A stretch of DNA of 64,000 nucleotides from Jannaschia sp. Os4 (GTDB taxonomy: Bacteria; Pseudomonadota; Alphaproteobacteria; Rhodobacterales; Rhodobacteraceae). The notes beneath the pieces were generated by a model, which worked only from the letters and a program-made list of their open reading frames with translations, did no database searches and was not told the DNA's origin. Made by a program: the position numbers and the translations under genes. The DNA is taken from contig NZ_JAFCAR010000004.1 in the NCBI RefSeq assembly GCF_016820245.1, positions 310,001 through 374,000 of the forward strand, read 5' to 3'. Shown here piece by piece: positions 48,086 through 56,767 of this stretch; the stretch's first letter is position 1; the number at the start of each line of letters is the position of its first letter.

Positions 48086-48937
48086 GTGGATCAGGACGAC
48101 CGACGCGGATGGACGCTGCTGGCGCCGCCGTTCCTCTACGCGCTGGCGCTGCTCGCCGCGCCGCTGCTGACGATCCTGGTCTTCAGCTTCTGGACGCAGG
48201 ACTACCTGACGATCGACCGCACGCTCACCCTCGCCAACTACGAGGAGGCGGTGACAGACCCGCTCTACCGGCAGCTGATGCTGCGCAGCGTGACGGTGGC
48301 GGGGCTGGTCACGCTCGCCACCGTGGTCCTCGCCTACCCGGTCGCCTACTTCGTCAGCTTCCACGTCGATCCGGGCCGCAAGTCCCTCTGGCTCTTCCTC
48401 ATCACCATCCCCTTCTGGACGAGCTACCTGCTCCGTGTGTTCTTGTGGAAGGTGATCCTCGGCTACAACGGCGTCCTGAACTCCGCGCTCACCGGCCTCG
48501 GGATCATCGACGAGCCGCTGACCTTCCTGCTCTACAACGTGAACGCGGTGGTCATCACCTTGGCCCACGCCTTCGCCCCCTTCGCGATCCTGCCGATCTT
48601 CGTGGCCCTCGAGAAGATCGACCGCTCGCTGCTCGAGGCCTCGCGCGACCTCGGCGAGGGGCGGCTGCGGACCTTCCTGCGCGTGACGCTGCCGCTGTCG
48701 ATGCCGGGCGTGGTCGCCGCCGTCCTGATCGTGTTCATCCCCACCATCGGGGACTACGTCACCCCCGCCCTCGTGGGCGGGCCGGGCGGCCTCCTGATCG
48801 CGAACATGATCCAGACCCAGTTCCTCGGCCTCAACAACCAGCCGATGGGCGCCACGCTCGCCGTGATCGCCATGCTCGTCGTCACCGTGATCGCGCTGGC
48901 CTTCGTGCTCGTCACCCGCCGCTGGACGAGGGCCTGA
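48086..48937 (+). CDS. potB: Spermidine/putrescine-type ABC transporter permease (PotB-like)
   Basis: 283 residues, about six membrane helices. Conserved PotB segments: PPFLYALALLAAPLLTILVFSFW, FWTSYLLRVFLWKVILGYNGVLN, the EAA loop LLEASRDLGEGRLRTFLRVTLPLSMPG and PTIGDYVTPALVGG. GTG start chosen for its GACGGGGA ribosome site. One base separates its stop from the next permease gene. Confidence 0.9.
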   Translation: MDQDDRRGWTLLAPPFLYALALLAAPLLTILVFSFWTQDYLTIDRTLTLANYEEAVTDPLYRQLMLRSVTVAGLVTLATVVLAYPVAYFVSFHVDPGRKSLWLFLITIPFWTSYLLRVFLWKVILGYNGVLNSALTGLGIIDEPLTFLLYNVNAVVITLAHAFAPFAILPIFVALEKIDRSLLEASRDLGEGRLRTFLRVTLPLSMPGVVAAVLIVFIPTIGDYVTPALVGGPGGLLIANMIQTQFLGLNNQPMGATLAVIAMLVVTVIALAFVLVTRRWTRA

Positions 48938-48938
48938 G

Positions 48939-49742
48939 ATGCTGCGCGCCTACACCCTCGCCTTCCTCCTCTTCCTCTACGCGCCGATCCTGCTGCTGCC
49001 GGTCTTCGCGTTCAACGAGGGCACGGTCATCGCCTTCCCGCTGGACGGGTTCACCACGGAATGGTTCGGGCGGCTGACGACCACGCCGACCCTGCATCGG
49101 GCGCTGGCCAACTCGCTCCTCGTCGCCACCGCCTCGGCCGTGCTCGCCACCGCGCTCGGGCTGATGGCGGCGCGCGCCGCCGTGCGCTACCGCTTCCGGG
49201 GCAAGGGGGCGGCGATGGGGCTGATCATGCTGCCGCTCGTCCTGCCGGAGATCATCGTCGCGACCTCGCTCCTCGTGGTCGTCGTCCGCATCCTCGGCCT
49301 GCCCCTCTCGCTGCTGACGGTGGTCGCGGCCCACACGCTGATCTGCACGCCCTTCGCCGTCGCGATCCTCAACGCGTCCTTCTCCAACCTCGACCCCGCG
49401 CTGGAGGAGGCCGCCGTCGACCTCGGCGAGACGCGCGCCTCGACCTTCCGCCTCGTGACCCTGCCGCTCATCATGCCTGGGATCGTGGCCTCGCTTCTCA
49501 TCTCCTTCACCATCTCGCTGGACGAGTTCATCATCGCCTTCTTCCTCACCGGCTCGGACCCGACCCTGCCCGTCTACGTATGGTCCCTGCTGCGCTTCCC
49601 GCGAGAGCTGCCGACCATCATGGCGCTCGGAACGATCCTCGTGATCGTCTCGATCGCGCTGCTCACGCTCGCGGAATGGTCCCGCCGCCGGGGCCTGCGC
49701 CGCACGGGCGCCCAAGACACCGGAGGGTTCCTCGCGCAATGA
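48939..49742 (+). CDS. potC: Spermidine/putrescine-type ABC transporter permease (PotC-like)
   Basis: 267 residues. FLLFLYAPILLLPVFAFNEG, NSLLVATASAVLATALGLMAA, the EAA loop LEEAAVDLGETRASTFRLVTLPLIMPG and SFTISLDEFIIAFFLTG are typical of PotC. Its stop overlaps the ATPase start (ATGA). Confidence 0.92.
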   Translation: MLRAYTLAFLLFLYAPILLLPVFAFNEGTVIAFPLDGFTTEWFGRLTTTPTLHRALANSLLVATASAVLATALGLMAARAAVRYRFRGKGAAMGLIMLPLVLPEIIVATSLLVVVVRILGLPLSLLTVVAAHTLICTPFAVAILNASFSNLDPALEEAAVDLGETRASTFRLVTLPLIMPGIVASLLISFTISLDEFIIAFFLTGSDPTLPVYVWSLLRFPRELPTIMALGTILVIVSIALLTLAEWSRRRGLRRTGAQDTGGFLAQ

Positions 49743-50812
49743 CCGACCCGCTGATCGCCCTGCGCGGGGTGCACAAGCACTACGGCGACTACCACGCGCT
49801 CCGGGGCATCGACCTCGACATCCGGACGGGGGAGTTCTTCTCGCTGCTCGGCCCCTCGGGCTGCGGCAAGACCACGCTGCTGCGGACCATCGCCGGGTTC
49901 GAGGAGGTGTCCGAGGGGACGGTCATGCTCGGGGGGCAGGACATGCGGGGGGTGCCGCCCAACCGGCGGCCCACCAACATGGTCTTCCAGTCCTACGCGA
50001 TCTTCCCCCACCTGACGGTCGCGCAGAACGTGGGCTTCGGGCTGCGCCGGCGGTCGGACCTGAACGCGCGGGCGCGCGACACGCTGGTGGCCGACGCGCT
50101 GGACATGGTGGGGCTGGACGGCTTCGGCGCGCGCGCGGCCACGGCCCTCTCGGGCGGGCAGCGTCAGCGCGTGGCGCTGGCCCGCGCCCTCGTCCTCAAG
50201 CCCAAGGTGCTGCTGCTGGACGAGCCGCTCTCCGCGCTCGACAAGAAGATGCGCGAGCAGATGCAGGTCGAGCTGATGCGCCTGCAGCGGCAGGTCGGCA
50301 TCACCTTCATCCTCGTCACCCACGACCAGGAGGAGGCGCTCGTCATGTCCGACCGCATCGCGGTCATGTTCGAGGGCGGGCTCGCGCAGGTCGACGAGGC
50401 CGAGGCCCTCTACCGCCGCCCCGCCTCGCGCCGGGTGGCGGAGTTCATCGGCACCATGAACGTGCTGCCCGCCACGGTCGCGGGCGACACGGTGGACGTC
50501 GCGGGCCTCGGCCCCGTTCCCCTCTCGGAGATCGGCCATGCCGCCGAGGGCGGCGGCACGGTCGCGGTGGGGATGCGCCCCGAATCGTGGACCCTGCTCG
50601 CCCCCGGCGACCCCGCCCCGCCCCGCGCCACGGACGGGACCGTCGCCGAGGTCGTCTACTACGGCGACATGACCTACTACGACGTGGCCCTTCCCGGCGC
50701 CGAGCGCCCCGTCCGCGTGTCGATGCGCAACCTCTTCGGAAGCGACGTATTGGAGATCGGGGCGCCGGCCCGCCTCGGCTGGTCGCCGGGGGCGATGGTC
50801 CTGTTCCGCTAG
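49739..50812 (+). CDS. potA: Spermidine/putrescine-type ABC transporter ATPase (PotA-like)
   Basis: 357 residues. Walker A LLGPSGCGKTTLLRTIAG, Q-loop MVFQSYAIFPHLTV, signature LSGGQRQRVALARAL, Walker B KVLLLDEPLSALD, H-loop VTHDQEEAL, then a C-terminal TOBE domain (VAVGMRPESWTLLAPG, DGTVAEVVYYGDMTYYDV). Polyamines are the likely substrate class but other small cations are possible. No periplasmic binding protein is encoded on either side. Confidence 0.92.
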   Translation: MTDPLIALRGVHKHYGDYHALRGIDLDIRTGEFFSLLGPSGCGKTTLLRTIAGFEEVSEGTVMLGGQDMRGVPPNRRPTNMVFQSYAIFPHLTVAQNVGFGLRRRSDLNARARDTLVADALDMVGLDGFGARAATALSGGQRQRVALARALVLKPKVLLLDEPLSALDKKMREQMQVELMRLQRQVGITFILVTHDQEEALVMSDRIAVMFEGGLAQVDEAEALYRRPASRRVAEFIGTMNVLPATVAGDTVDVAGLGPVPLSEIGHAAEGGGTVAVGMRPESWTLLAPGDPAPPRATDGTVAEVVYYGDMTYYDVALPGAERPVRVSMRNLFGSDVLEIGAPARLGWSPGAMVLFR

Positions 50813-51072
50813 GACCGGCCCTACCTTCACCATTCCTTAACCGCTCGCCCCGATCACCCTTCCTGCGCGCACCGGGGGAGACCCTGGACAGGATCATGAC
50901 GGACCCCGACGGGCATCGAGAGATGTCGCCTCGTCGGCCGGCCTCGAAGACGACCAGGCCACCCGAGCGTGGCAGGGCAGCAAGGTTCGTCCGTCCCCAC
51001 CCCGGACAACGGGACGGGACGCGGCGCCGATCTTCCTTCCCCCACGGGGGACCACCGCGAGATGCGAACCGC

Positions 51073-51573
51073 TCAGATCGCCCGCCATAGGATGAGGTCG
51101 TCGCGCGGCGTGCCGTCCTCCATGATCACGGACATGGGGATGCGGCCCGCCGCCTCGAAGCCGTGCCGCCGGTAGAACGCGACCGCCCGCGCGTTGCGGT
51201 CCGCCACCCACAGCGTCATGGTGCGCGCGCCCTCGGCCCGCGCCGCCGCCAGCGCCGCCTCCATCAGGAGGTCGGCCGCGCCCGTGCCCCGCCACGCCGC
51301 CGCGACGAGGAACGGCCCCAAGGTCGCCGCGTGCCGGATCCTGTCGAGCCGCCCGACGGTCACGCCCGCGAACCCCGCCAGCCGGTCGCCGTCGAACAGG
51401 CCCGTCAGCGTCCCGTCCCCGGCGCGCTCCGCCATCCGCTCGTCGGACATGGCCGCCATCTCGGCGGGCGACAGCAGGAAGGCGTCCGGATGCGCCGCCC
51501 CGCCCTCGGTCATCAGCGCATGCCATGCCGCCCCGTCCGCCGCCGTCAGCGGGCGGGTGGCGAGGTCAGTCAT
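51073..51573 (-). CDS. GNAT-family acetyltransferase
   Basis: 166 residues. Acetyl-CoA pyrophosphate loop region LGPFLVAAAWRGTGAADLLMEAALAAARAEGA, then LWVADRNARAVAFYRRHGFEAAGR, the usual motif B. Substrate unknown. Its start overlaps the DUF2948 stop by eight bases, giving a murA-DUF2948-GNAT run. The 260 bp between potA and this gene hold no convincing gene. Confidence 0.88.
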   Translation of the reverse strand: MTDLATRPLTAADGAAWHALMTEGGAAHPDAFLLSPAEMAAMSDERMAERAGDGTLTGLFDGDRLAGFAGVTVGRLDRIRHAATLGPFLVAAAWRGTGAADLLMEAALAAARAEGARTMTLWVADRNARAVAFYRRHGFEAAGRIPMSVIMEDGTPRDDLILWRAI

Positions 51574-52033
51574 CGTCGTGGGACGGCACCTTGCCGGACG
51601 GCGCGGCGTAGGGCGCGGTCACGTCGTGCAGGCGCAAATCGAGGCATTCGGCCTCCGCCACCACCACCCCGTCGCCCGCGAAGGTCAGGCGCAGCGTCCC
51701 CGCCGGATCCTCGGGGTCGCCGCCCGGCGTCCAGTCGAGCGACAGCAGCGACAGGACGATGTCCCCGTCGCCCGGCACCACGCCCTGCCCCCGCACCTTC
51801 GTGACGCCGGACGCGATCATCACCGCGCGCACCCGCTGCGCCCCCGCGCCCGCCTCGCGGCGGACCCGGTTCACGAGCAGCGCCAGTTGCCGGTCCGCCG
51901 CCAGCCACCGCATGTCGCCCCCCGTCAGGACCGCGTCCTGCACCAAGGCCGAGACGACCTGCAGGTCCTCGGCATCCGTGGCCAGGAGGCGGAGCGCCCG
52001 GCCGTCCGCGTCGCCGAACCGCGCGTCAGCCAT
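51566..52033 (-). CDS. DUF2948 family protein
   Basis: 155 residues. Recognisable block [24 protein letters not shown], then [22 protein letters not shown] and [15 protein letters not shown]. Encoded directly after murA in many Rhodobacterales; function unknown. Overlaps murA by eight bases. Confidence 0.85.
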   Translation of the reverse strand: MADARFGDADGRALRLLATDAEDLQVVSALVQDAVLTGGDMRWLAADRQLALLVNRVRREAGAGAQRVRAVMIASGVTKVRGQGVVPGDGDIVLSLLSLDWTPGGDPEDPAGTLRLTFAGDGVVVAEAECLDLRLHDVTAPYAAPSGKVPSHDDD

Positions 52034-53291
52034 CGTCGCGCACCCGCTCGATGGTCGCGCCCACGCCCGACAGCTTCTGGACCACACGCTCGTAGCCCCG
52101 GTCGAGGTGGTAGACCCGCGCCACCCGCGTCTCGCCCTCGGCCCGCAGCCCCGCGAGGATCAGCGAGAAGGAGGCCCGCAGGTCGGTCGCCATCACCGGC
52201 GCGCCGCGCAGCCCGTCCACGCCCGTCACGCGCGCCGTGCCGCCCGAGACGTCGATGTCCGCGCCCATGCGGATCAGCTCGGGCGCGTGCATGAAGCGGT
52301 TCTCGAAGATCGTCTCCTCCAGAACCGACGTGCCCTCCGCGAAGACCATCAGCGCCATCATCTGCGCCTGCAGGTCCGTCGGGAAGCCGGGGAACGGGGC
52401 CGTGGTGACGTCCACCGACCGCACCGGGCCGCCCGCATGCGTGACGCGCAGACCGGCCTCGGTCTCCTCGATCCCGATGCCCGCTTCCTCCATCTTGTCG
52501 CACAGCGCGCCCACGAGGTCGCGGCGCCCGCCCAGCAGCTCGACCGAGCCGCCCGCGATGGCGGGCGCGATCATGTAGGTCCCCAGCTCGATCCGGTCCG
52601 TGATGACCCGGTGGGTCGTCCCGTGCAGCCGGTCCACGCCGCGCACCACGATCTCCGAGGTGCCCGCGCCCTCGATGTCCGCGCCCATCGCGATCAGGCA
52701 GTCGGCCAGCGCCTTGGTGTCCGGCTCGCGGGCCGCGTTGCGGATCACCGTCGTGCCGCGGGCGAGCACGGCGGCGCACATGACGTTCTCGGTGGCCCCG
52801 ACGGAGGCGAAGGGGAACTCGATCTCCGCCCCCTTGAGGTCGCCGCGCGCGTGGACGTAGCCGTCGCGCAGCTCGACCGTGGCACCCATCGCCTCGAGCC
52901 CCGCGATGTGGAAGTCGACCTTGCGCGCCCCGATGGCGCAGCCGCCCGGCAGGCTGACCACCGCCTCGCCGGTGCGCCCGATCAGGGGCCCCAGCACGTT
53001 GAACGACGCGCGCAGCTTGCGGACGATCTCGTAGTCGGCGGTGGTGGAGGTCAGGTCGGCGGCCGACAGGACCAGCGTCTGCCCCTCGGCGAGCGGCGCG
53101 ACCTCGACGCCGAGCGACTCGAGCAGCTGCGTCAGCGTGCGGACGTCCGACAGGCGCGGCACGTTGGTCAGCGTGAGCGGCTCCTCGGAGAGCAGCGCGG
53201 CGCCCATCAGCTTCAGGCAGGTGTTCTTCGCCCCCGCGATGGGGATCGTCCCGCGGAGCTCACCGCTCCGCCGCACCACGATGCTGTCCAT
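52026..53291 (-). CDS. murA: UDP-N-acetylglucosamine 1-carboxyvinyltransferase
   Basis: First committed step of peptidoglycan synthesis: transfers enolpyruvate from PEP to UDP-GlcNAc. 421 residues. [18 protein letters not shown] with the active Lys (about 22), the catalytic/fosfomycin Cys in [13 protein letters not shown] (about 118), and [18 protein letters not shown]. Normal length. Its start lies inside the 3' end of the small upstream gene. Confidence 0.98.
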   Translation of the reverse strand: MDSIVVRRSGELRGTIPIAGAKNTCLKLMGAALLSEEPLTLTNVPRLSDVRTLTQLLESLGVEVAPLAEGQTLVLSAADLTSTTADYEIVRKLRASFNVLGPLIGRTGEAVVSLPGGCAIGARKVDFHIAGLEAMGATVELRDGYVHARGDLKGAEIEFPFASVGATENVMCAAVLARGTTVIRNAAREPDTKALADCLIAMGADIEGAGTSEIVVRGVDRLHGTTHRVITDRIELGTYMIAPAIAGGSVELLGGRRDLVGALCDKMEEAGIGIEETEAGLRVTHAGGPVRSVDVTTAPFPGFPTDLQAQMMALMVFAEGTSVLEETIFENRFMHAPELIRMGADIDVSGGTARVTGVDGLRGAPVMATDLRASFSLILAGLRAEGETRVARVYHLDRGYERVVQKLSGVGATIERVRDDG

Positions 53292-53427
53292 GCCCGTCCT
53301 CGCTGTCGTCGCGGGTCTCCGCCCGCGTGTCCTCGTCCGCGCGCTCGCGCGCCTGCGCCTTGCGCCGTCCCATGTTGGCCTTGAGCGCCCTCTTCAGGCG
53401 CGCCTCGCGCTCGGATTTGGCGCTCAT
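53260..53427 (-). CDS. Short basic protein upstream of murA
   Basis: 55 residues, Lys/Arg-rich: [19 protein letters not shown] then [14 protein letters not shown]. Strong ribosome site CAGGAGGTCCC before the ATG. It overlaps murA by 32 bp. Similar short basic proteins precede murA in relatives. Function unknown; probably a real co-translated small protein. Confidence 0.6.
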   Translation of the reverse strand: MSAKSEREARLKRALKANMGRRKAQARERADEDTRAETRDDSEDGHGQHRGAAER

Positions 53428-53492
53428 GGGACCTCCTGTCGCGCCCCGCCCACATACGGGCCGCGCCGCGCGGGGTCCACCCGCGCACGGGG

Positions 53493-53520
53493 CTTGCACC
53501 CCTCAAGGCGTCGGTCTAAG
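53493..53520 (+). promoter_or_regulatory. Possible tRNA-Thr promoter
   Basis: CTTGCA (53493-53498), 16 bp, TCTAAG (53515-53520), 13 bp before the tRNA. Resembles alphaproteobacterial tRNA promoters (CTTG-type -35). Confidence 0.45.
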
Positions 53521-53533
53521 CGCGCCGCCACGG

Positions 53534-53608
<75 letters not shown>

Positions 53609-53652
53609 CATCTCCCCCGCCCGAGCGATCCCCGCCGCCGCCCGCCCTCGGG

Positions 53653-54264
53653 TCAGGGCGCCGTCAGGCCCCGCGCCGGCATGAAGTACGCGAGCGCGTC
53701 CGCGCGCCCGACGAGGCCGAACTTCGCGCAGGCCCGCCGCTTGTAGGTCTCGGCGGACTTGGGCGAGATGCCGATCTCCGCGCCGATGCGCTTGAAGGAA
53801 TGCCCGAGGACGTAGAGCCGGATCACCGCGCGCTCGCGCGCGCTGAGGATCGGCACCGGGCGGCCGCCGGGCAGCAGCAGCGACGCCAAGGCCTCGCGCA
53901 GGCCGACCGGCGCGCCCGCGGCCCAGTCGACGGCGCAGCGCACCGCGCGGCGCGCCTCGACCAAGGGGAACCGGTCCGTGCCCGGGCGCACGAGCACGAC
54001 GTCGATGTCGCGCGAGTCGAGCACCTCCGCCCCGTCGAGCACGGGATCGGGCAGCACCGTCGCGTCCACGATCACGACGTCCCCCACCTTGGCGGCGGCG
54101 GACAGGGCGACGGGACAGGTGCTGGTGATGGATGGGGCGTTCGCCGCCGACGTGACGGCCGCCGCGATGGCGTCGACGCGGGCATCAGAGGCGAGGACGT
54201 GCGTGGTGGACGGATGGGACGTCCAGAGTGTCGCCTCGACGGAGGCGATGTCAGTATCTTTCAT
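53653..54264 (-). CDS. LuxR-type transcription regulator next to the repeat-protein locus
   Basis: 203 residues. C-terminal LuxR/GerE helix-turn-helix at about 140-196 (LSARERAVIRLYVLGHSFKRI, GAEIGISPKSAETYKRRA). The N-terminal 130 residues show a weak alternating strand/helix pattern (VVIVDATVLPDP, DIDVVLVRPG) that could be a degenerate receiver-like domain, as in CsgD. It is divergent from the 644-residue repeat protein across a 487-bp gap, so it is the obvious candidate for controlling that gene. Confidence 0.8.
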   Translation of the reverse strand: MKDTDIASVEATLWTSHPSTTHVLASDARVDAIAAAVTSAANAPSITSTCPVALSAAAKVGDVVIVDATVLPDPVLDGAEVLDSRDIDVVLVRPGTDRFPLVEARRAVRCAVDWAAGAPVGLREALASLLLPGGRPVPILSARERAVIRLYVLGHSFKRIGAEIGISPKSAETYKRRACAKFGLVGRADALAYFMPARGLTAP

Positions 54265-54751
54265 GGAATCAACCCTCGAAACTACGTACCGTAACCACCG
54301 CCCCGAAATACGAGCGGCGAGAACCGGCGGTCGGGAACAGCCCCGACTCGCTCACGGTCCACACGTTAACCCGTTGTTAAGGCCTTGCGTGCAAAATCTT
54401 GCCGAGGTTGTGCCGGAACACGACTATTCCGCCTTTGCACGAACGCATACGCGCGTCCCGCGGACTCGACCCCGCTGAAAACGCGTCGTTTTTCTGTCTA
54501 GCCGTCATCTTGTACGCCAGCGGGTAGGCAATTCTCTGACTTCTTCGGAATGCGGCAAACGTGTGACCGATGTGTGGCCAAACGACGCTTGGGGATCCGT
54601 CGTGGCGCTGCGCAGACCGGGTCGTACCGCACCCGCACCGTCGCCTCGAAGCCTCCACTCGTCCCGGCCCGGCCGATGCTCCGCCTTGCGGACCCGACCG
54701 GACGTGAACCGCTCCAGCCCCTTTTCGGGCGACCAACAGGACGAGAAAATC
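54265..54751. promoter_or_regulatory. 487-bp divergent control region of the repeat-protein locus
   Basis: No gene seen. The first 280 bp are clearly more AT-rich than the genome (AACCCGTTGTTAA, TGTACGCC, TTTTTCTGTCTAG), which suits promoters. It holds a 6-bp palindrome AAAACG-CGT-CGTTTT (54478-54492). The remaining 190 bp or so before the ATG are GC-rich and would form a long leader. Likely contains promoters for both divergent genes and LuxR-protein sites; no exact site can be named. Confidence 0.5.
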
Positions 54752-56686
54752 ATGAGCAAATTCCTTACCACAACCGCGATCGCGTCGCTGCTGGCCGTTC
54801 CGGCGATGGCCGACGACACGGACATCGACCAGACCGTCGCCGCGCTGCAGACGGCCCTGAACTCCATCCTCATCAACTTCGACGGCGACAACGTGACCCA
54901 AGCGGCCACGAACGCCGCGAACCTGATCTCCTACGACACGGACGACCTGGACGACGTGAACCAGACGGCCGGCCCGCTCGGCCAGATCGGCGTCAACAGC
55001 CTGATCACCACCGGCGGCCCCAGCGGCGCGTTCACGAACGTCGATCAGGACGCGACCAACGTCGTCAACTCGATCGCGGCGCTCGAGCTGGAAGACCTGA
55101 CGCAGTCGGTCGCCGGCGCGGTCCAGTCCGGCACGAACGACATCCAAGCCGCGACCGGCGTGTCCAGCTTCGACCAGGACGCGATCAACGCCGCCAACCT
55201 CGCCAACATCGACGGCTCGGAGGAGGACGTCACCCAGACCTTCTACTTCTCGGCGCAGGACGCGACGAACAGCATCGACACCGGCGGCGACATCGCCTCG
55301 GGCGCGCAGGACGCGACCAACGTGGTCAACAGCCTCACGGCCGTGAACAACGTCGGCGACGACCTGTATCAGGACGTGTGGGTCGCGACGCAGTCGGCGA
55401 GCAACGACCTCGACGCCACGGGCAACGTCTCGAACTTCGGCCAGACCGCCGTGAACGCCGCGAACCTCGCGGACGTGGACGGGATCGACGACGACGTCAC
55501 CCAGTGGTTCGACGCCTCCAGCCAGACCGCGTCGAATAACGCCTTCGCCTTCTTCGGTGACGTCACCGAAGGCTCGCAGGCGGCGACCAACGTGGCCAAC
55601 AGCCTGACCTTCGGCGGCGACGTCGGCGACAACCTGAACCAGTGGAACGACGGCGGCGTGCAGACGGCGACGAACTCCATGGACGGCGTGCTCAACGTCG
55701 CCAACGTGAGCCAGGACGCGGTCAACGCGGCCAACATCGCGTCGATCCAGTCCGTCGGCGGCAACATCGACCAGGACATGGGCGTCTTCGGCGATGCGTC
55801 GCAGACGGCGACCAACGACATCCTGCTGGTCGCCGGCGCGGCCTCCGAGCTCAGCCAGAACGCGACCAACGTGGGCAACAGCCTGTCGGGCGCTGGTGCC
55901 GGCCTCGAGATCGAGACGGCGCAGCAGGACTTCGTCGACACCGACCAGATCGCGTCGAACTCGATCGCCGGGTCGCCGATCGGCAACCCGAACCAGGATG
56001 TCAGCGTGACGTCGGCCTCCAACCTCGCGCAGTCCGCGGTCAACGCCGCGAACCTCGCCGAGCTGCAGGACATCAACGTCAACCTGACCCAGACGTTCGA
56101 GGATAGCGGCCAGCTCGCCGTGAACTCCATCGACGACGTCGATCCGGGCTCGGGCGGCATCTCGGAGCTGTCGCAGGCGGCCACCAACGTCGCCAACTCG
56201 GCCACGCTGGACGACGTCGAGGCGACGGCCACGCTGGTGCAGACCGCCGAGATGGACGTCTTCGACCTCGAGGGCCAAGCGGCGCTCAACTTCATCGCCT
56301 TCGGCGAGGACGGGGTGTCCAACGTGAGCCAGGCCGCCACCAACGCGGTGAACCTCGCGACCCTCGACGAACTGCGCGGCACGCTCTCGCAGACCGTCAC
56401 GGACGGGGCGCAGGTCGCCGGGAACCTGGTGAACTACTCCGGCTTCATCGGGGATGGCATCAACGGCCTCGACAGCGCGGGCCTCGTCTCCGGGCTGGAC
56501 CAGTCGGCCGTCAACGCCGCGAACCTGGTGACGGTGAACTCGCTGCCCGACATCTCCGGGTCGATCGAGGTCACGCAGTCCTACACCGGCTTCCAAGTCG
56601 CCGGGAACGGCCTCTACGACGCGGACAACATCTCCAGCGTCGCGCAGGCCGCCACCAACGTGGCCAACTCGATCAGCAACCCCTGA
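54752..56686 (+). CDS. Secreted Gln/Asn-repeat protein, 13 tandem units (curli-like, HfaD-related)
   Basis: 644 residues, signal peptide to about 20 (LLAVPAMAD). The mature protein is nearly all repeats of about 47 residues, 13 copies. Each unit has two similar half-strands: one Q-x-A-x-N-x-x-N (as in SQAATNVANS), one Q-x-A-x-N-x-I (as in AQDATNSID), joined by Asp/Gly-rich turns. Very acidic, no Cys. This Q/N spacing is that of beta-solenoid amyloids such as curlin, though the unit is longer. It probably is exported by the CsgG/HfaB pore encoded nearby and forms a surface fibre or adhesin. AGGACGAG precedes the ATG. Confidence 0.75.
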   Translation: MSKFLTTTAIASLLAVPAMADDTDIDQTVAALQTALNSILINFDGDNVTQAATNAANLISYDTDDLDDVNQTAGPLGQIGVNSLITTGGPSGAFTNVDQDATNVVNSIAALELEDLTQSVAGAVQSGTNDIQAATGVSSFDQDAINAANLANIDGSEEDVTQTFYFSAQDATNSIDTGGDIASGAQDATNVVNSLTAVNNVGDDLYQDVWVATQSASNDLDATGNVSNFGQTAVNAANLADVDGIDDDVTQWFDASSQTASNNAFAFFGDVTEGSQAATNVANSLTFGGDVGDNLNQWNDGGVQTATNSMDGVLNVANVSQDAVNAANIASIQSVGGNIDQDMGVFGDASQTATNDILLVAGAASELSQNATNVGNSLSGAGAGLEIETAQQDFVDTDQIASNSIAGSPIGNPNQDVSVTSASNLAQSAVNAANLAELQDINVNLTQTFEDSGQLAVNSIDDVDPGSGGISELSQAATNVANSATLDDVEATATLVQTAEMDVFDLEGQAALNFIAFGEDGVSNVSQAATNAVNLATLDELRGTLSQTVTDGAQVAGNLVNYSGFIGDGINGLDSAGLVSGLDQSAVNAANLVTVNSLPDISGSIEVTQSYTGFQVAGNGLYDADNISSVAQAATNVANSISNP

Positions 56687-56694
56687 TCGAACGC

Positions 56695-56722
56695 GGAAGG
56701 GGCGGCCTCGGCCGCCCCTTCC
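56695..56722 (+). terminator. Hairpin terminator between the two repeat-protein genes
   Basis: Perfect inverted repeat 56695-56707 with 56710-56722; as folded, about 12 pairs with a CTCG loop, followed by CCCCAATTTTCC. It begins nine bases after the stop of the 644-residue gene and ends 45 bp before the next start. Confidence 0.8.
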
Positions 56723-56767
56723 CCCCAATTTTCCTTACATTCCATTCTCTTCGTTCGGACCCCAACC

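Noticed and set aside
50813-51072. Possible small gene from ATG 50896 with a GGGGGAGACC upstream
   Set aside because: The product is an Arg/Pro-rich string without conservation I can see, and it runs into the 3' end of the GNAT gene.
54752-56686. Regular DNA repeats that could suggest a CRISPR array or satellite
   Set aside because: The repeats are 141 bp in-frame protein repeats with divergent DNA; no constant 25-37 bp repeats with unique spacers.
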